Notes under the pieces: model-generated | Told to the model about the DNA's origin: nothing | The model's input: the letters and a program-made list of their open reading frames with translations, nothing else | Databases searched by the model: none | Made by a program: the position numbers and the translations under genes | Source: Nocardiopsis endophytica | Lineage (GTDB): Bacteria > Actinomycetota > Actinomycetes > Streptosporangiales > Streptosporangiaceae | Direction of reading: 5' to 3' | DNA length: 57,217 nucleotides | NCBI RefSeq assembly: GCF_027706725.1 | Contig: NZ_JAQFWQ010000041.1 | Location: 1 to 57,217 of the forward strand | In this document: positions 34,145 to 42,871 of the stretch, one piece after another | Numbering within the stretch: position 1 is the first letter of the stretch | Layout of the letters: every line of letters begins with the position of its first letter

Positions 34145-34172
34145 GGCGGCCCGGACGGGAAGGACGTGACGG

Positions 34173-35282
34173 ATGCTGATGCGCGCGGCGGTGCTGACCG
34201 CCTTCGACGCCCCGCTCGAGGTCCGCGAGGTGGAGGCGGGCGACCCCGGCCCCGGCGAGGTGCGGGTGCGGGTCGCCGCCTCGGGCGTGTGCGGGTCGGA
34301 CCTCAAGGCGATCGACGGGCACAGCCCGGTGGTGCCGCGGCCGCCGGTGGTGTGCGGGCACGAGAGCGCGGGGACCGTGGACGCGGTCGGCCCCGGGGTC
34401 GGGGCCGTGGCACCCGGCGACCCGGTGCTCATCGCGATGAACCGGCCGTGCGGGCGGTGCCGGATGTGCGCCGGGGCCCAGGCGCACCTGTGCACGGACG
34501 ACGCGCGCCTGAAGGCGATCATGGGGATGATGCCCGACGGCGGCACGCGCCTGCGGATGGACGGCGCCGAGCTGCGGCCCTACCTGGGCATCGGGGCCTT
34601 CGCCGAGTACGCGGTGGTCTCCGAGCGGGCGCTGGTGCCGCTGCCCGGAGACGTCCCGCTCGCCCCGATGGCGCTGCTGAGCTGCGCGGTCGTCACCGGG
34701 GTGGGTGCGGTGCTCACCACGGCGCGGGTCGGGCCCGGCGCCTCGGTGCTGGTGGTGGGCTGCGGGGGCGTGGGGTTGAACGCCGTGCAGGGGGCGGTGG
34801 TGGCGGGCGCCGCCCGGATCATCGCCGCCGACCTGGTCGAGGCCAAGGCGAAGGCGGCGGAGCGCTTCGGCGCCACCGACACCGTCGCCGCCGGGGAGGG
34901 CCTGGAGGAGCGGGTGCGCGACCTGGTCCCGGGCGGGGTGGACTACGCCATCGAGGCCACCGGGGCACCGGGGGCGCTGGCCGGGGCTTTCGGCGCGACG
35001 CGGCCGGGCGGGACCACGGTGATGGTGGGCAGCCCGCCGCCTGGCGCCGAGGCGGCGGTGCCGGCCGGGGCGCTGTTCGCCTCCCGGCGCCTGATGGGCT
35101 GCCAGGGCGGGGACGCGTCCCCGCACACGGACCTGCCGCGCCTGGTCGACCTGTACCGGGCGGGGCGGCTGCGCCTGGAGGAGCTGATCACCGAGCGCGT
35201 GGGCCTGGACGGCGTGAACGGGGCCATCGGCCGCGTCCGGAACGGGGAGACCGCCCGCGCGCTCGTCGTCCCGGGGGCGTGA
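34173..35282 (+). CDS. Zinc-dependent medium-chain alcohol dehydrogenase
   Basis: A 369-residue MDR-family oxidoreductase. Seen: catalytic zinc ligands in GVCGSDLKAIDGH and CGHESAGTV, the structural zinc Cys cluster CGRCRMCAGAQAHLC, and the Rossmann motif VVGCGGVGLNAVQGA. The ATG at 34173 is preferred; an ATG at 34179 is an alternative. GGAAGGACG lies upstream. It is 28 nt after the aldehyde dehydrogenase and likely co-transcribed; the next gene follows only after 416 nt. Confidence 0.9.
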   Translation: MLMRAAVLTAFDAPLEVREVEAGDPGPGEVRVRVAASGVCGSDLKAIDGHSPVVPRPPVVCGHESAGTVDAVGPGVGAVAPGDPVLIAMNRPCGRCRMCAGAQAHLCTDDARLKAIMGMMPDGGTRLRMDGAELRPYLGIGAFAEYAVVSERALVPLPGDVPLAPMALLSCAVVTGVGAVLTTARVGPGASVLVVGCGGVGLNAVQGAVVAGAARIIAADLVEAKAKAAERFGATDTVAAGEGLEERVRDLVPGGVDYAIEATGAPGALAGAFGATRPGGTTVMVGSPPPGAEAAVPAGALFASRRLMGCQGGDASPHTDLPRLVDLYRAGRLRLEELITERVGLDGVNGAIGRVRNGETARALVVPGA

Positions 35283-35698
35283 GCACCGGCATGCGGGCGG
35301 GCGGCGTGCCCGGAAGGGCGGTGCGTACCGGGCCTTCGGGGCGCGGGTACGCCGGATCGGCCGTCCAGCACGGTGGAACGGTCGCCTCAAGGGTGACCGG
35401 GCGGTGGAACCGCCGCCTTCGCCGCCTCGGGGGCCGCCACCGGGCCACCGGGAGGCCCAGCGCCCGTCCGCCGGGGCCGGGGACCGCCCCGCCCTCACCG
35501 TCGCCGCCCCTTCGACGACCGCGCACGCGCCTGCCGCCCGACGGCGCCGCCCCGAGGGCCGCCCCCATTCCCCTCCCGCCCTCGGAACGGACCCCGCGGC
35601 GATTGATCGGGCCGGTGGGGACGGGTTACCGTGAACACGCCCGAAAAACTGAAACACGTTCTGCTTTTTGACCGCTCGCATCCCCCGCGGGAGCGTCC
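35283..35698. other. 416-nt gap without a supported gene
   Basis: I see no family-like open frame and no palindromic element. The AT-richer last 60 nt (around GAAAAACTGAAACACG) probably hold the promoter of the following hydrolase gene, but no clean -35/-10 pair is visible. Confidence 0.4.
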
Positions 35699-36505
35699 AT
35701 GGCCTTCACCGACCTCTCCGACGTGCGGCTCTTCCACACCGACGACGGCCCGGCCGACCCCCGGCGCACCCTGCTGCTCGTGCACGGGTGGGGATCGGAC
35801 TCCCACGAGTGGGTGCACCACATCGGCCCGCTGGCCGAGCGGCACCGGGTGCTCGCCCCCGACCTGCGCGGGCACGGGGCATCCTCGGGCCCCGCCACCC
35901 CCTGCACCTCCGCCGCCATGGCCGCCGACCTGGCCCGCCTCGTCGAGGGCGCCGGCGCCGCCCCGGTCACCGCGGTCGGCCACTCCATGGGCGGGCAGGT
36001 GGTCAGCCTGCTCGCCGCCGACCGGCCGGACCTGGTGGAGGCGGTGGTCACCGTCGACCCCGGCTACGGCTTCGGCCCCGACGAGACCGACCCGCTGCCC
36101 GCCGCCGTGCGCGCCCTGAGGGGGCCCGACCCGGTGGGCACCGCCCTGGCCCTGGACGCCTGGAGCACCACCCCCGCCACCCCCGGCTGGATCCGCACCT
36201 GGCACGAGCGGCGGCTGCGGGCCGCCCGGCCCCGCGTGCTGGCCGAGGCCTTCGCCGGGATGTTCACCGACCCCGGGGCGATCGGGCCGCGCCCCGCCGC
36301 ACAGGGGCACCTGGCCCGGCGCCCCCAGCCCGCGCTGTCCCTGTGGCACCACCCCGGGCGGGCCGCCTGGGAGCGCCCCCTGCTCCCGCCCGGGTCCCGG
36401 GTGGAGTGCTGGGAGGGCGCGGGCCACCGGCTGCACGAGGAGCGGCCCGCCGAGTTCCTCCGGGCACTGGAGGGCTGGCTGGCCGGAGACGACCACGAGA
36501 GGTGA
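35699..36505 (+). CDS. Alpha/beta-fold hydrolase
   Basis: A 268-residue hydrolase of the broad epoxide-hydrolase/lactonase/esterase group. Seen: LLLVHGWGSDSHEWVHH, DLRGHGASSGP, nucleophile elbow GHSMGG, and the catalytic His in GAGHRLHEERP. The stop is 7 nt before the next ATG, so it is co-transcribed with the luciferase-like monooxygenase. A plausible joint role is ring or ester opening after flavin-dependent oxygenation; this is inference. Confidence 0.85.
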   Translation: MAFTDLSDVRLFHTDDGPADPRRTLLLVHGWGSDSHEWVHHIGPLAERHRVLAPDLRGHGASSGPATPCTSAAMAADLARLVEGAGAAPVTAVGHSMGGQVVSLLAADRPDLVEAVVTVDPGYGFGPDETDPLPAAVRALRGPDPVGTALALDAWSTTPATPGWIRTWHERRLRAARPRVLAEAFAGMFTDPGAIGPRPAAQGHLARRPQPALSLWHHPGRAAWERPLLPPGSRVECWEGAGHRLHEERPAEFLRALEGWLAGDDHER

Positions 36506-36512
36506 GAGCGCA

Positions 36513-37763
36513 GTGAAGTTCAGCCTGTTCATGAACCCCCAGATCCCCGGCTCCGGGTACGCCGCCGAGGAGAACGCCCGCGCCCTGCGCCCCATCGGCC
36601 GCGACCCCGCCTCCTACCAGCGCCTGCTGCACGAGGTGCGGGAGATCGCGGTGCACGCCGACCGGATCGGCTTCGACGCGCTGATGCTGACCGAGCACCA
36701 CTTCCACTCCGAGGGCTTCGAGTTCTCGGTCAACCCGCTGATGGTGCTGGCCGACCTGGCGGCGCGCACCGAGCGGATCCTGCTGGCCCCGCTGGGGCTG
36801 GTGCTGCCGGCCTGGGACCCCATCCGCGCCGCCGAGGACGTGGCCCTGCTCGACCACTTCTGCCAGGGGCGGCTGCGCCTGGGGGTGGCCCGCGGGTACC
36901 AGTCGCGCTGGGCCGACGTGCTGGGCCAGCGGTGGAGGTCGCGGGCCGCGCGCAGCGACGGCTCGCGCACCGACGACCGCAACTTCGACGTCTTCGGCGA
37001 GCTGCTGAAGATCATGAGGATGGCCTGGACACAGGAGACGCTGCGCTACCGCAGCGACGTGCTGGACTACCAGGTGCCCGACCCCTACGAGGGCATCGAG
37101 GGCTGGCCCGCCCAGGAGTGGACGCGCACCTTCGGGGCCCCGGGCGAACTGGACGAGCAGGGCCGCATCCAGCGGGTGAGCGTGGTCCCCCGCCCCTACC
37201 AGGACCCGCACCCGGAGCTGTGGCAGCCCTTCACCGTCAGCGACCGGTCGGTGGTGCGGGCCGCCCGGGAGGACATCCTGCCGTGGATGTTCACCCCGCT
37301 GCCGGGCGAGCACCGCAAGAAGGCCGAGCTGTACCGGCGCGTGGCCGCCGAGCACGGGCGCGACTACCGGCTGGGCGAGCACACCGGGATCCTCAAGATC
37401 GTGGGCATGGCCGACACCCGCGAGGAGGCGATCGCGACCTACGGGTCCAAGATGCACAAGGACTTCGCGTCGTTCTTCGGCCCCTTCGGGTACCTGGAGG
37501 TGCTGCGCACCGAGGACGACGACGCGGCCGCCCCCATCAGCCCGGAGAAGGGCGACTTCAAGCGGATGGCCGACGTGCAGATGGCCCTGATCGGCGGCCC
37601 GGACGACGTCAAGCGCGGCATCGAGGCGATGCTGAAGGAGATCCCCGACCTGGAGTGGTTCGGCCTGTTCATGCAGGGCCAGCAGGGTGTGCTGCCGCTG
37701 GACACGGTCAAGCGCAACCTGGAGATGTTCGCCGAGCACGTGATCCCGGAGTTCCGGGACTGA
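36513..37763 (+). CDS. Luciferase-like flavin monooxygenase
   Basis: A 416-residue bacterial-luciferase-superfamily (TIM-barrel, FMNH2/F420) oxidoreductase. Seen: N-terminal MKFSLFMNPQIPG strand, ADRIGFDALMLTEHHF, RILLAPLGLVLPAWDPIRAAEDVALLDH in parts, and LRLGVARGYQ. It is longer than typical LLM proteins (about 330-360), with an insert around 130-200 (TQETLRYRSDVLDYQVPDPY). It needs a flavin reductase partner, not seen nearby. It pairs with the preceding hydrolase; substrate unknown. A subfamily B palindromic element begins 31 nt past the stop. Confidence 0.87.
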   Translation: MKFSLFMNPQIPGSGYAAEENARALRPIGRDPASYQRLLHEVREIAVHADRIGFDALMLTEHHFHSEGFEFSVNPLMVLADLAARTERILLAPLGLVLPAWDPIRAAEDVALLDHFCQGRLRLGVARGYQSRWADVLGQRWRSRAARSDGSRTDDRNFDVFGELLKIMRMAWTQETLRYRSDVLDYQVPDPYEGIEGWPAQEWTRTFGAPGELDEQGRIQRVSVVPRPYQDPHPELWQPFTVSDRSVVRAAREDILPWMFTPLPGEHRKKAELYRRVAAEHGRDYRLGEHTGILKIVGMADTREEAIATYGSKMHKDFASFFGPFGYLEVLRTEDDDAAAPISPEKGDFKRMADVQMALIGGPDDVKRGIEAMLKEIPDLEWFGLFMQGQQGVLPLDTVKRNLEMFAEHVIPEFRD

Positions 37764-37794
37764 GAGCCCGCGCGGACAGGCGTGTGTTCTCGGC

Positions 37795-37856
37795 GTTGAT
37801 CTCGGGAGAAACGACGCTACCGGGCCGCTTTTAGGGGCGCTTTTCCCGAGATCAAC
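37795..37856 (+). repeat. 62-nt palindromic element, subfamily B (copy B3)
   Basis: It starts GTTGATCTCGGGAGAAACG, has the loop CCGGGCCGCTTT and ends CTTTTCCCGAGATCAAC. It is nearly identical to B2 and, reversed, to B4. It follows the luciferase-like gene in a tandem gap. Confidence 0.9.
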
Positions 37857-38197
37857 GGTGCGGGGGCGGGGCCGGAACCGGCCGCCCCGCCCGGTCCCCC
37901 GCGCCCTTCCTTCCCCGCCGGCCGCCCGCGCGCGGACCGCCGCGGCCGCGCCTCCCTTCCACGGCGCCCCAGCGCAGAGCGGGGGGAGCGGACCCGAAAC
38001 GCCCCGTTCCCTCCCTTCTTCCCTTCCCGAGTGAGCCGAACGGCCTTCTGCGACCGGGGCGCACCCATGCCGGAAATGGGCCCTCTTCCCCCTGTTTTCG
38101 GGCATTTACCCGGGCGATAATCGACTGCCCCGCCCGCCGGCCGCTCCTGGCGCGGCCGTCCGGGCGGCCGGTCCCGGACAACTGAAGAGGAGCCGCA
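37857..38197. other. Gap before the accessory block
   Basis: No supported gene. It holds a pyrimidine-rich tract (about 38006-38029, TCCCTCCCTTCTTCCCTTCCC-like) and the 9-nt motif CGATAATCG (38115-38123), which is also the core of the palindromes at 23382 and 24631. GAAGAGGAG at 38184-38192 is the ribosome site for the TTG start that follows. Confidence 0.5.
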
Positions 38198-38944
38198 TTG
38201 GAGCTGGAACGCGTCGTCATCGGACTCGTCGCCGCCCTGCTGCTCCCCTACTCCGTCCCGCCCGTCCGCCCCCGGCCGCTGCTCGCACTGCCCCTGACCG
38301 TGCTGTACGCGGCCTACGCGCTGGCACCGGTGCTGCCCTCCCCCGCAACCGCCGTCCTGCTGCCGCTGACGGCGGCCGCGTCCTGGGGGCTGTGGCGGCT
38401 GGCCCGCACCGACGCCCACATGCAGGGCTCCCCGCGCATCCTCATCTCGCGGTCGGTGGCCGGGACCATCTTCGCCCCGCTGGGGCTGACCGCCGCCCTG
38501 GCGGTCACGGCCGCGGCGTTGCACACGGGGACGCAGGTCCTCACCGGGGCGCGTGATCTTATCCTGGACGACAGGACGGCGATCACGGTGTCGGGGCTTC
38601 TGATCGCCACGTTCATCGGAGGGGAGGTCGTCACGCACACGCTCCACCCGTTCTACGCCGAACTGAAGAAGGCGGAGGCGGAGGAGATGGAGCCCCTGAA
38701 AGGGGCGGGAACCGCCATCGGATGGCTGGAGCGGTCCATGACCTACGCCCTCACCGTCGCGGGACGGCCGGAGGCCATCGTCGTGGTCGTCGGCATCAAG
38801 GCGCTTGCGCGCTTCCCCGAACTGCAGAGCAACCAGAAGCGGTTCGCCGAGTACTTCCTCATCGGCTCGATGAGCAGTATCGGCCTGGCCCTCCTGATCG
38901 CCGCGGTGATCCGCATCGTCCTAGGAGAGAAGGCACTCGGGTGA
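38198..38944 (+). CDS. Multi-pass membrane protein of unknown function
   Basis: A 248-residue protein with about six hydrophobic segments (1-20, 25-45, 50-68, 85-110, 125-150 and a C-terminal one at 220-245). The tail (IKALARFPELQSNQKRFAEYFLIGSMSSIGLALLIA) resembles the C-terminus of DUF3307-type membrane proteins from memory; I would not rest a function on it. It begins with TTG behind a strong GAAGAGGAG. Its stop overlaps the next GTG (GTGA), so it is coupled to the nucleotidyltransferase-like gene. This is the first gene of the accessory block. Confidence 0.7.
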   Translation: MELERVVIGLVAALLLPYSVPPVRPRPLLALPLTVLYAAYALAPVLPSPATAVLLPLTAAASWGLWRLARTDAHMQGSPRILISRSVAGTIFAPLGLTAALAVTAAALHTGTQVLTGARDLILDDRTAITVSGLLIATFIGGEVVTHTLHPFYAELKKAEAEEMEPLKGAGTAIGWLERSMTYALTVAGRPEAIVVVVGIKALARFPELQSNQKRFAEYFLIGSMSSIGLALLIAAVIRIVLGEKALG

Positions 38945-39423
38945 CACAGCAGCACGCACTCCTGCACAGCCATCCCCTCTTCGTCGACCTCGCCCGCCTC
39001 GGCCTGCCGGCCGAGGACTACATCATCGCGGGCAGCGGGCCGCTCCTGGCGCGCGGCATCCGCGCCGACATCACCGACCTGGACGTGGTGGTGCGCGGCC
39101 GCGCCTGGGACATCGCGCGGACGCTGGGCCCGGTGGTCACCGCGCCGTGGGAGGGCGTCCGGCGGGTGGTGCTCGACGGCGGCCGCCTGGACGTGCTCAA
39201 CGGCTGGTTCCCGTCCATGTGGGACCTGGACGAGTTCATCGAGACCCGCGAGTACATCCACGGCCTGCCCTTCGCACCGCTCGACCGGGTCCTGCGCTGG
39301 AAGCGGCGCCTGGGCCGGGCCAAGGACATCGCCGACATCAACGCGCTGATGGAGTACTTCGACCCGGAGGTGGGCACCGTGGCCCGCGCCCCCGTCGCCG
39401 CCGACGGGCCCGCCGCCCCCTGA
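38941..39423 (+). CDS. Small nucleotidyltransferase-fold protein
   Basis: A 160-residue protein with the minimal nucleotidyltransferase pattern: GSGPLLARGIRADITDLDVVV, i.e. a GS-type loop followed by a D-x-D pair on a strand. Such proteins act alone or with a partner to modify nucleotides, proteins or tRNA. It is translationally coupled to the preceding membrane protein. The next gene starts 135 nt later with its own ribosome site, so whether this pair belongs to the downstream system is open. Confidence 0.6.
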   Translation: MTQQHALLHSHPLFVDLARLGLPAEDYIIAGSGPLLARGIRADITDLDVVVRGRAWDIARTLGPVVTAPWEGVRRVVLDGGRLDVLNGWFPSMWDLDEFIETREYIHGLPFAPLDRVLRWKRRLGRAKDIADINALMEYFDPEVGTVARAPVAADGPAAP

Positions 39424-39558
39424 TGCCGGTGAGCTCCAGGTCTCTTTCGAATTGCCGATAAACCCGCCTTTCGTCCCGGGCCTTCCGCCCATAGTTGCCC
39501 CCGAGAACCGCGAACCGGCTTCCGGTTCAGGAACAAAGCGGGGAAAGGACGGGACGGA

Positions 39559-40374
39559 ATGGGCGGCAGGATCCCCGAACGCACGCGTCGGCTCATCATC
39601 GCCACCGACGCCGAGGCCTACAGCGCGCGCGACTACACCGGGCAGGTGCGCCTCCAGGAGGACCTCCACGAGGTCCTGGAGGCGGCCTGCACCGAGGGCG
39701 GCCTGGACCGGGCCTCATGGGAGCTGCAGGTGCAGGGCGACGGGGAGATCGCGGTGCTCCCCGTCGGGACCCCGGAGGACACCGCGCTCTCGGCGTTCCT
39801 CGACGGCCTGGCGCAGGCGCTGCACCACCACAACCGGCCGCTGAACGACGCCTACCGCGTGCGCCTGCGGGTCGCCGTGCACCAGGGCAACGTCGCCTAC
39901 GGCCGGAACGGGTTCGTCGGCACGCCGATCAACGAGGCCTGCCGCCTGCGCGACTGCGACCTGGTCCGCAACGCCCTCGCCGACGCCCCCGGCGCCGACT
40001 TCGTCACCGTCCTGTCGCACGACCTGTACAAGGACGCCGTCGCCGACGGCACGGCGGGCCTGTACCGGTGGCCCTTCGAGCGGGTCGCCATCGAGATCCC
40101 GTCCAAGGCGTTCCGCGCCGAGGCCTGGCTCTGCGTCTCCTCCGCCTCCGGCCAGGGGACCGGGGCCGGGCAGCAGGGCGGCCGGGAGGGCTCCGGCGGG
40201 CGGTCGGCGCCGGAGGGCCCCGCGCCCGCGGCGGCCCCCTCCGGGAAGGCCCCGGACGACGGAGCCGGACCGGGGCGCGCGGAGCCGCCTACGCCTTCAC
40301 AGACGTTCAAGGTCAAGAAGGGCGACATGACCTTCGGCGACCACTACGGGCCCAACATCCGCAACTACCGCTAA
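39559..40374 (+). CDS. Class III nucleotidyl cyclase-like protein with C-terminal amyloid-type motif
   Basis: A 271-residue protein. Residues about 10-170 have the class III cyclase pattern: first metal Asp in IIATDAEAYS (Asp17), second in VQGDGEIAV (Asp61), then VAVHQGNVAYGRNGFVGTPINEACRL with Asn125 and Arg129 where the transition-state Asn and Arg normally stand. Activity is therefore plausible, but the base-selecting residues are not clear to me. A Gly/Ser/Pro-rich linker (195-248) leads to the terminal motif FKVKKGDMTFGDHYG (250-264) plus PNIRNYR. The same 15 residues occur in the N-terminal region of the next gene product. ATG with GGAAAGGA upstream. Likely role: signal-producing or effector half of a signalling pair. 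Confidence 0.7.
   Translation: MGGRIPERTRRLIIATDAEAYSARDYTGQVRLQEDLHEVLEAACTEGGLDRASWELQVQGDGEIAVLPVGTPEDTALSAFLDGLAQALHHHNRPLNDAYRVRLRVAVHQGNVAYGRNGFVGTPINEACRLRDCDLVRNALADAPGADFVTVLSHDLYKDAVADGTAGLYRWPFERVAIEIPSKAFRAEAWLCVSSASGQGTGAGQQGGREGSGGRSAPEGPAPAAAPSGKAPDDGAGPGRAEPPTPSQTFKVKKGDMTFGDHYGPNIRNYR
40304..40349 (+). repeat. 46-nt direct repeat, copy 1 (3' end of cyclase-like gene)
   Basis: This stretch, encoding FKVKKGDMTFGDHYG, is identical at every base to 40638-40683, 334 nt downstream and in the same reading frame. Flanking sequence differs at once on both sides. Confidence 0.95.
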
Positions 40375-40381
40375 GCGCGCC

Positions 40382-42871
40382 ATGGCCGAGGACAACGACC
40401 AGCACCCCCAGCAACCGCCCCCCGAGCCCGATTCCCCTGAAGGTGCGCCCGCCGCAGGCGCGGGCGACTCCCCCGCTCCCCCCAGCCCCTACCGAGCCGA
40501 ACCGACCGAGGATCCGAACGCGGGAGGCGGGGCGGACGGCGAACGGCCCCCGGACCCGGAGGAAGAGGAGCTCAAGGCGTTCGCCTTCTCCGAGCAGAAG
40601 CGCCGCGACAGCAGATACGCCCGCACGAGCGGCAAGTCGTTCAAGGTCAAGAAGGGCGACATGACCTTCGGCGACCACTACGGCGACAGGTTCACCTACT
40701 ACAACGTCTTCACCCAGCGGGACGGCTCATCGGCCCGGATGGGCGCCGTCGACAAGGTCGGAACGGCGCTCGCCGTACGTGTCACAACGGCGAGTGACAC
40801 CGAGTTGGCCCGGCGACTGAAGCGGGACCGGATCGTCCTCCTACGCGGCCCCGAGGGCTCAGGCCGGACGACCTCCGCCGTGTGCGAGTTGGCACGGCAA
40901 GGCGCCCCCACTCCGGAACGCCCCATCCGCACCGTCCCCGCCTCGACAGGTCTGGGCGCGCTCGACGCAATGCTGAGGGACCCGGACGATGAGGCCTGCG
41001 GGTACGTGCTCGACGCCTCGGGTGCACCGTGGCTCGCCGACGCCGCCGCCGCCGAGCTGTCGGCGCTCTCATCCACGCTCGACCGGCATGACGCGCGCCT
41101 GTGCGTCCTGGTCGACCGGGACGCCACCGTTCGGCACCTGCAGTGGACCCCCGTCGAGCACACGCCCGTGGACCTGCGGGGCGTCCTGGAACGGACCCTC
41201 GCCGCCGCCCTGCTCACGCGGGGGACGGCACCGACGGAGAACCGTGATGCCGTCGACGCCGCGGTCACCAGGCGCGCCCGGCCCGTGCTGGAGGAGGCCG
41301 AGAAACGCTCCTCCGCAGCCCGGACCTGGGCCGAGACCGCCGACACCCCCGAGGACGCCGCCGCCCTGGGAAACCTCCTCGCGACGCTCGCCGATCCCGG
41401 GGACGCCCTCCCCGAGGACACCGACCGCCGTGTCGGCGAGGTGCGGGCGCGCCGCCTCGCCGACCGCGCCCGCGCCCTGCTGCGCGGGACCTCCCGCCGC
41501 CGCTCCCCCGTCGACCAGGCCTACGTGATCGCCACCGCCGTCCTGGACGGCTGCTCCCTCGCCAAGGTCATCACCGCCGCCGAGGACCTGGCGGCACGGC
41601 TCCACCAAGCCGAAAGGCCGAACGGCCCCTGGCGGCGCGAGGCGTTCTCCCTGCCGCTCAACCACCGGCTCCGCCACGTCGACCTGGTCGCCGCCGCCGA
41701 CGGCGGCGGCTCCGGCGACACGGCCGGCTCCCCGGGCGACGCCGCCGTCCGGCTCAGGCAGCCCGACCTGTGGGCGGCCGTCGTCGACCAAGTGTGGATC
41801 GACCATGAGGCCGCTCGCAGGCCGCTGCTGGAATGGCTGGCCCGGCTCTGCGAGACATCCGAGGAAGGCGATACCGGCGTCCAGAACGGCGTCGAGCTGA
41901 CCCTGGCGCGACTCGCCACCGAGGACTTCGACGAGATCACCCGCACGGTCCTGGAACCGTGGGCGCGACGCCGCCCCGCTTTCAGTACCGGCGGGGCCGG
42001 GTCGGCCGCGTTCACGCACTGTCGCCGCGTGGCGGCCTGGGTGCTGGAGCGCCTCGTCGTCGAGACCCGGCAGGAGCCCCGCGCGCTGCGCCTGCTGGAT
42101 CGCTGGATGCGGTCGAACGACATCCCTCTGCGCCGCACCGCGGTCCTGGCCTACGGGTCCCGGGTGGCGTGCAGGGTCCCGGGCACCGTCTTCGCCACCA
42201 TTAGGAATGAGCTCGACCGCATCGCCGAGAACACGCGCCGCGGCATCGACTCCGTTGGGACCCTGATGCGCACCATGCTGGTCGTCGAAGCATTGCAGGG
42301 CGCATACGACGCGGGGATGCGCGATGGCGCCGTCTCCCTCATCGCCCGCGAGGCCGACGCGGCGCGCCCGGGCGCCTCAAAGGCGGCACTCATCGCCCTC
42401 ATGCACATCTGCCGGCTCCGTGAGCGCCCGCCGGGGGCCGAGGCCGGAGCCGCCCGCGGCCCCCACCCCGACCTGCTCACGTGGCTGGACGCCCCCTGGC
42501 CGGACCCGCCTTCGGACTCCTCGGCCCCCGCCCGCACGAGCGACCGCCCCGACCCGTCGGAGCTGCTGGCCGGGATCGCCCGGCTGTGGGCCGCGGCGCT
42601 GCTCGACGACATCCACGGCCCCACCGCCTGGCGGATCCTCCTGCAATGGGACACCGCCGCGGGCCCCGCCGCCGGGGACGGGGCGGCCGTGACCGCCCCG
42701 GGGCGGCGGGCGCGCATGGACGAACTCCTCGCCCACCTGCGCAGGGTCCCCGACCTGCACGACCTGATCGACCGCTATGAGCGGGTCCGCGCCCGCACCG
42801 CCCACACGCGCCGGCCCCGCCGCGGGCCGGACGCATCCCCCGGAGAGGAGGCCGCCGATGGGCCGGCCTGA
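40382..42871 (+). CDS. Large P-loop protein with N-terminal shared amyloid-type motif
   Basis: An 829-residue protein. Order: disordered Pro/Glu/Asp-rich head (1-75), motif FKVKKGDMTFGDHYG (87-101) followed by DRFTYYNVF, then a P-loop GPEGSGRTT (156-164) in RIVLLRGPEGSGRTTSAV. The invariant Lys is replaced by Arg162. Next come a Walker B-like strand (YVLDASG; LCVLVDRDA) and a long helical C-terminal half with no named repeat. It looks like a diverged STAND/AAA-type sensor; the Lys-to-Arg change leaves ATP binding in doubt. It begins 7 nt after the cyclase-like stop and overlaps the next gene by 14 nt. Inferred role: sensor that passes its state to the cyclase-like partner through the common motif. 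Confidence 0.65.
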   Translation: MAEDNDQHPQQPPPEPDSPEGAPAAGAGDSPAPPSPYRAEPTEDPNAGGGADGERPPDPEEEELKAFAFSEQKRRDSRYARTSGKSFKVKKGDMTFGDHYGDRFTYYNVFTQRDGSSARMGAVDKVGTALAVRVTTASDTELARRLKRDRIVLLRGPEGSGRTTSAVCELARQGAPTPERPIRTVPASTGLGALDAMLRDPDDEACGYVLDASGAPWLADAAAAELSALSSTLDRHDARLCVLVDRDATVRHLQWTPVEHTPVDLRGVLERTLAAALLTRGTAPTENRDAVDAAVTRRARPVLEEAEKRSSAARTWAETADTPEDAAALGNLLATLADPGDALPEDTDRRVGEVRARRLADRARALLRGTSRRRSPVDQAYVIATAVLDGCSLAKVITAAEDLAARLHQAERPNGPWRREAFSLPLNHRLRHVDLVAAADGGGSGDTAGSPGDAAVRLRQPDLWAAVVDQVWIDHEAARRPLLEWLARLCETSEEGDTGVQNGVELTLARLATEDFDEITRTVLEPWARRRPAFSTGGAGSAAFTHCRRVAAWVLERLVVETRQEPRALRLLDRWMRSNDIPLRRTAVLAYGSRVACRVPGTVFATIRNELDRIAENTRRGIDSVGTLMRTMLVVEALQGAYDAGMRDGAVSLIAREADAARPGASKAALIALMHICRLRERPPGAEAGAARGPHPDLLTWLDAPWPDPPSDSSAPARTSDRPDPSELLAGIARLWAAALLDDIHGPTAWRILLQWDTAAGPAAGDGAAVTAPGRRARMDELLAHLRRVPDLHDLIDRYERVRARTAHTRRPRRGPDASPGEEAADGPA
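40638..40683 (+). repeat. 46-nt direct repeat, copy 2 (N-terminal region of P-loop gene)
   Basis: A base-for-base match to 40304-40349. Perfect identity including silent positions points to recent duplication or gene conversion keeping the two motifs matched. Confidence 0.95.

Noticed and set aside
35188-35634. Open frames on both strands in the gap before the hydrolase gene
   Set aside because: Both overlap each other, are Arg/Pro-rich and lack start signals or family similarity.
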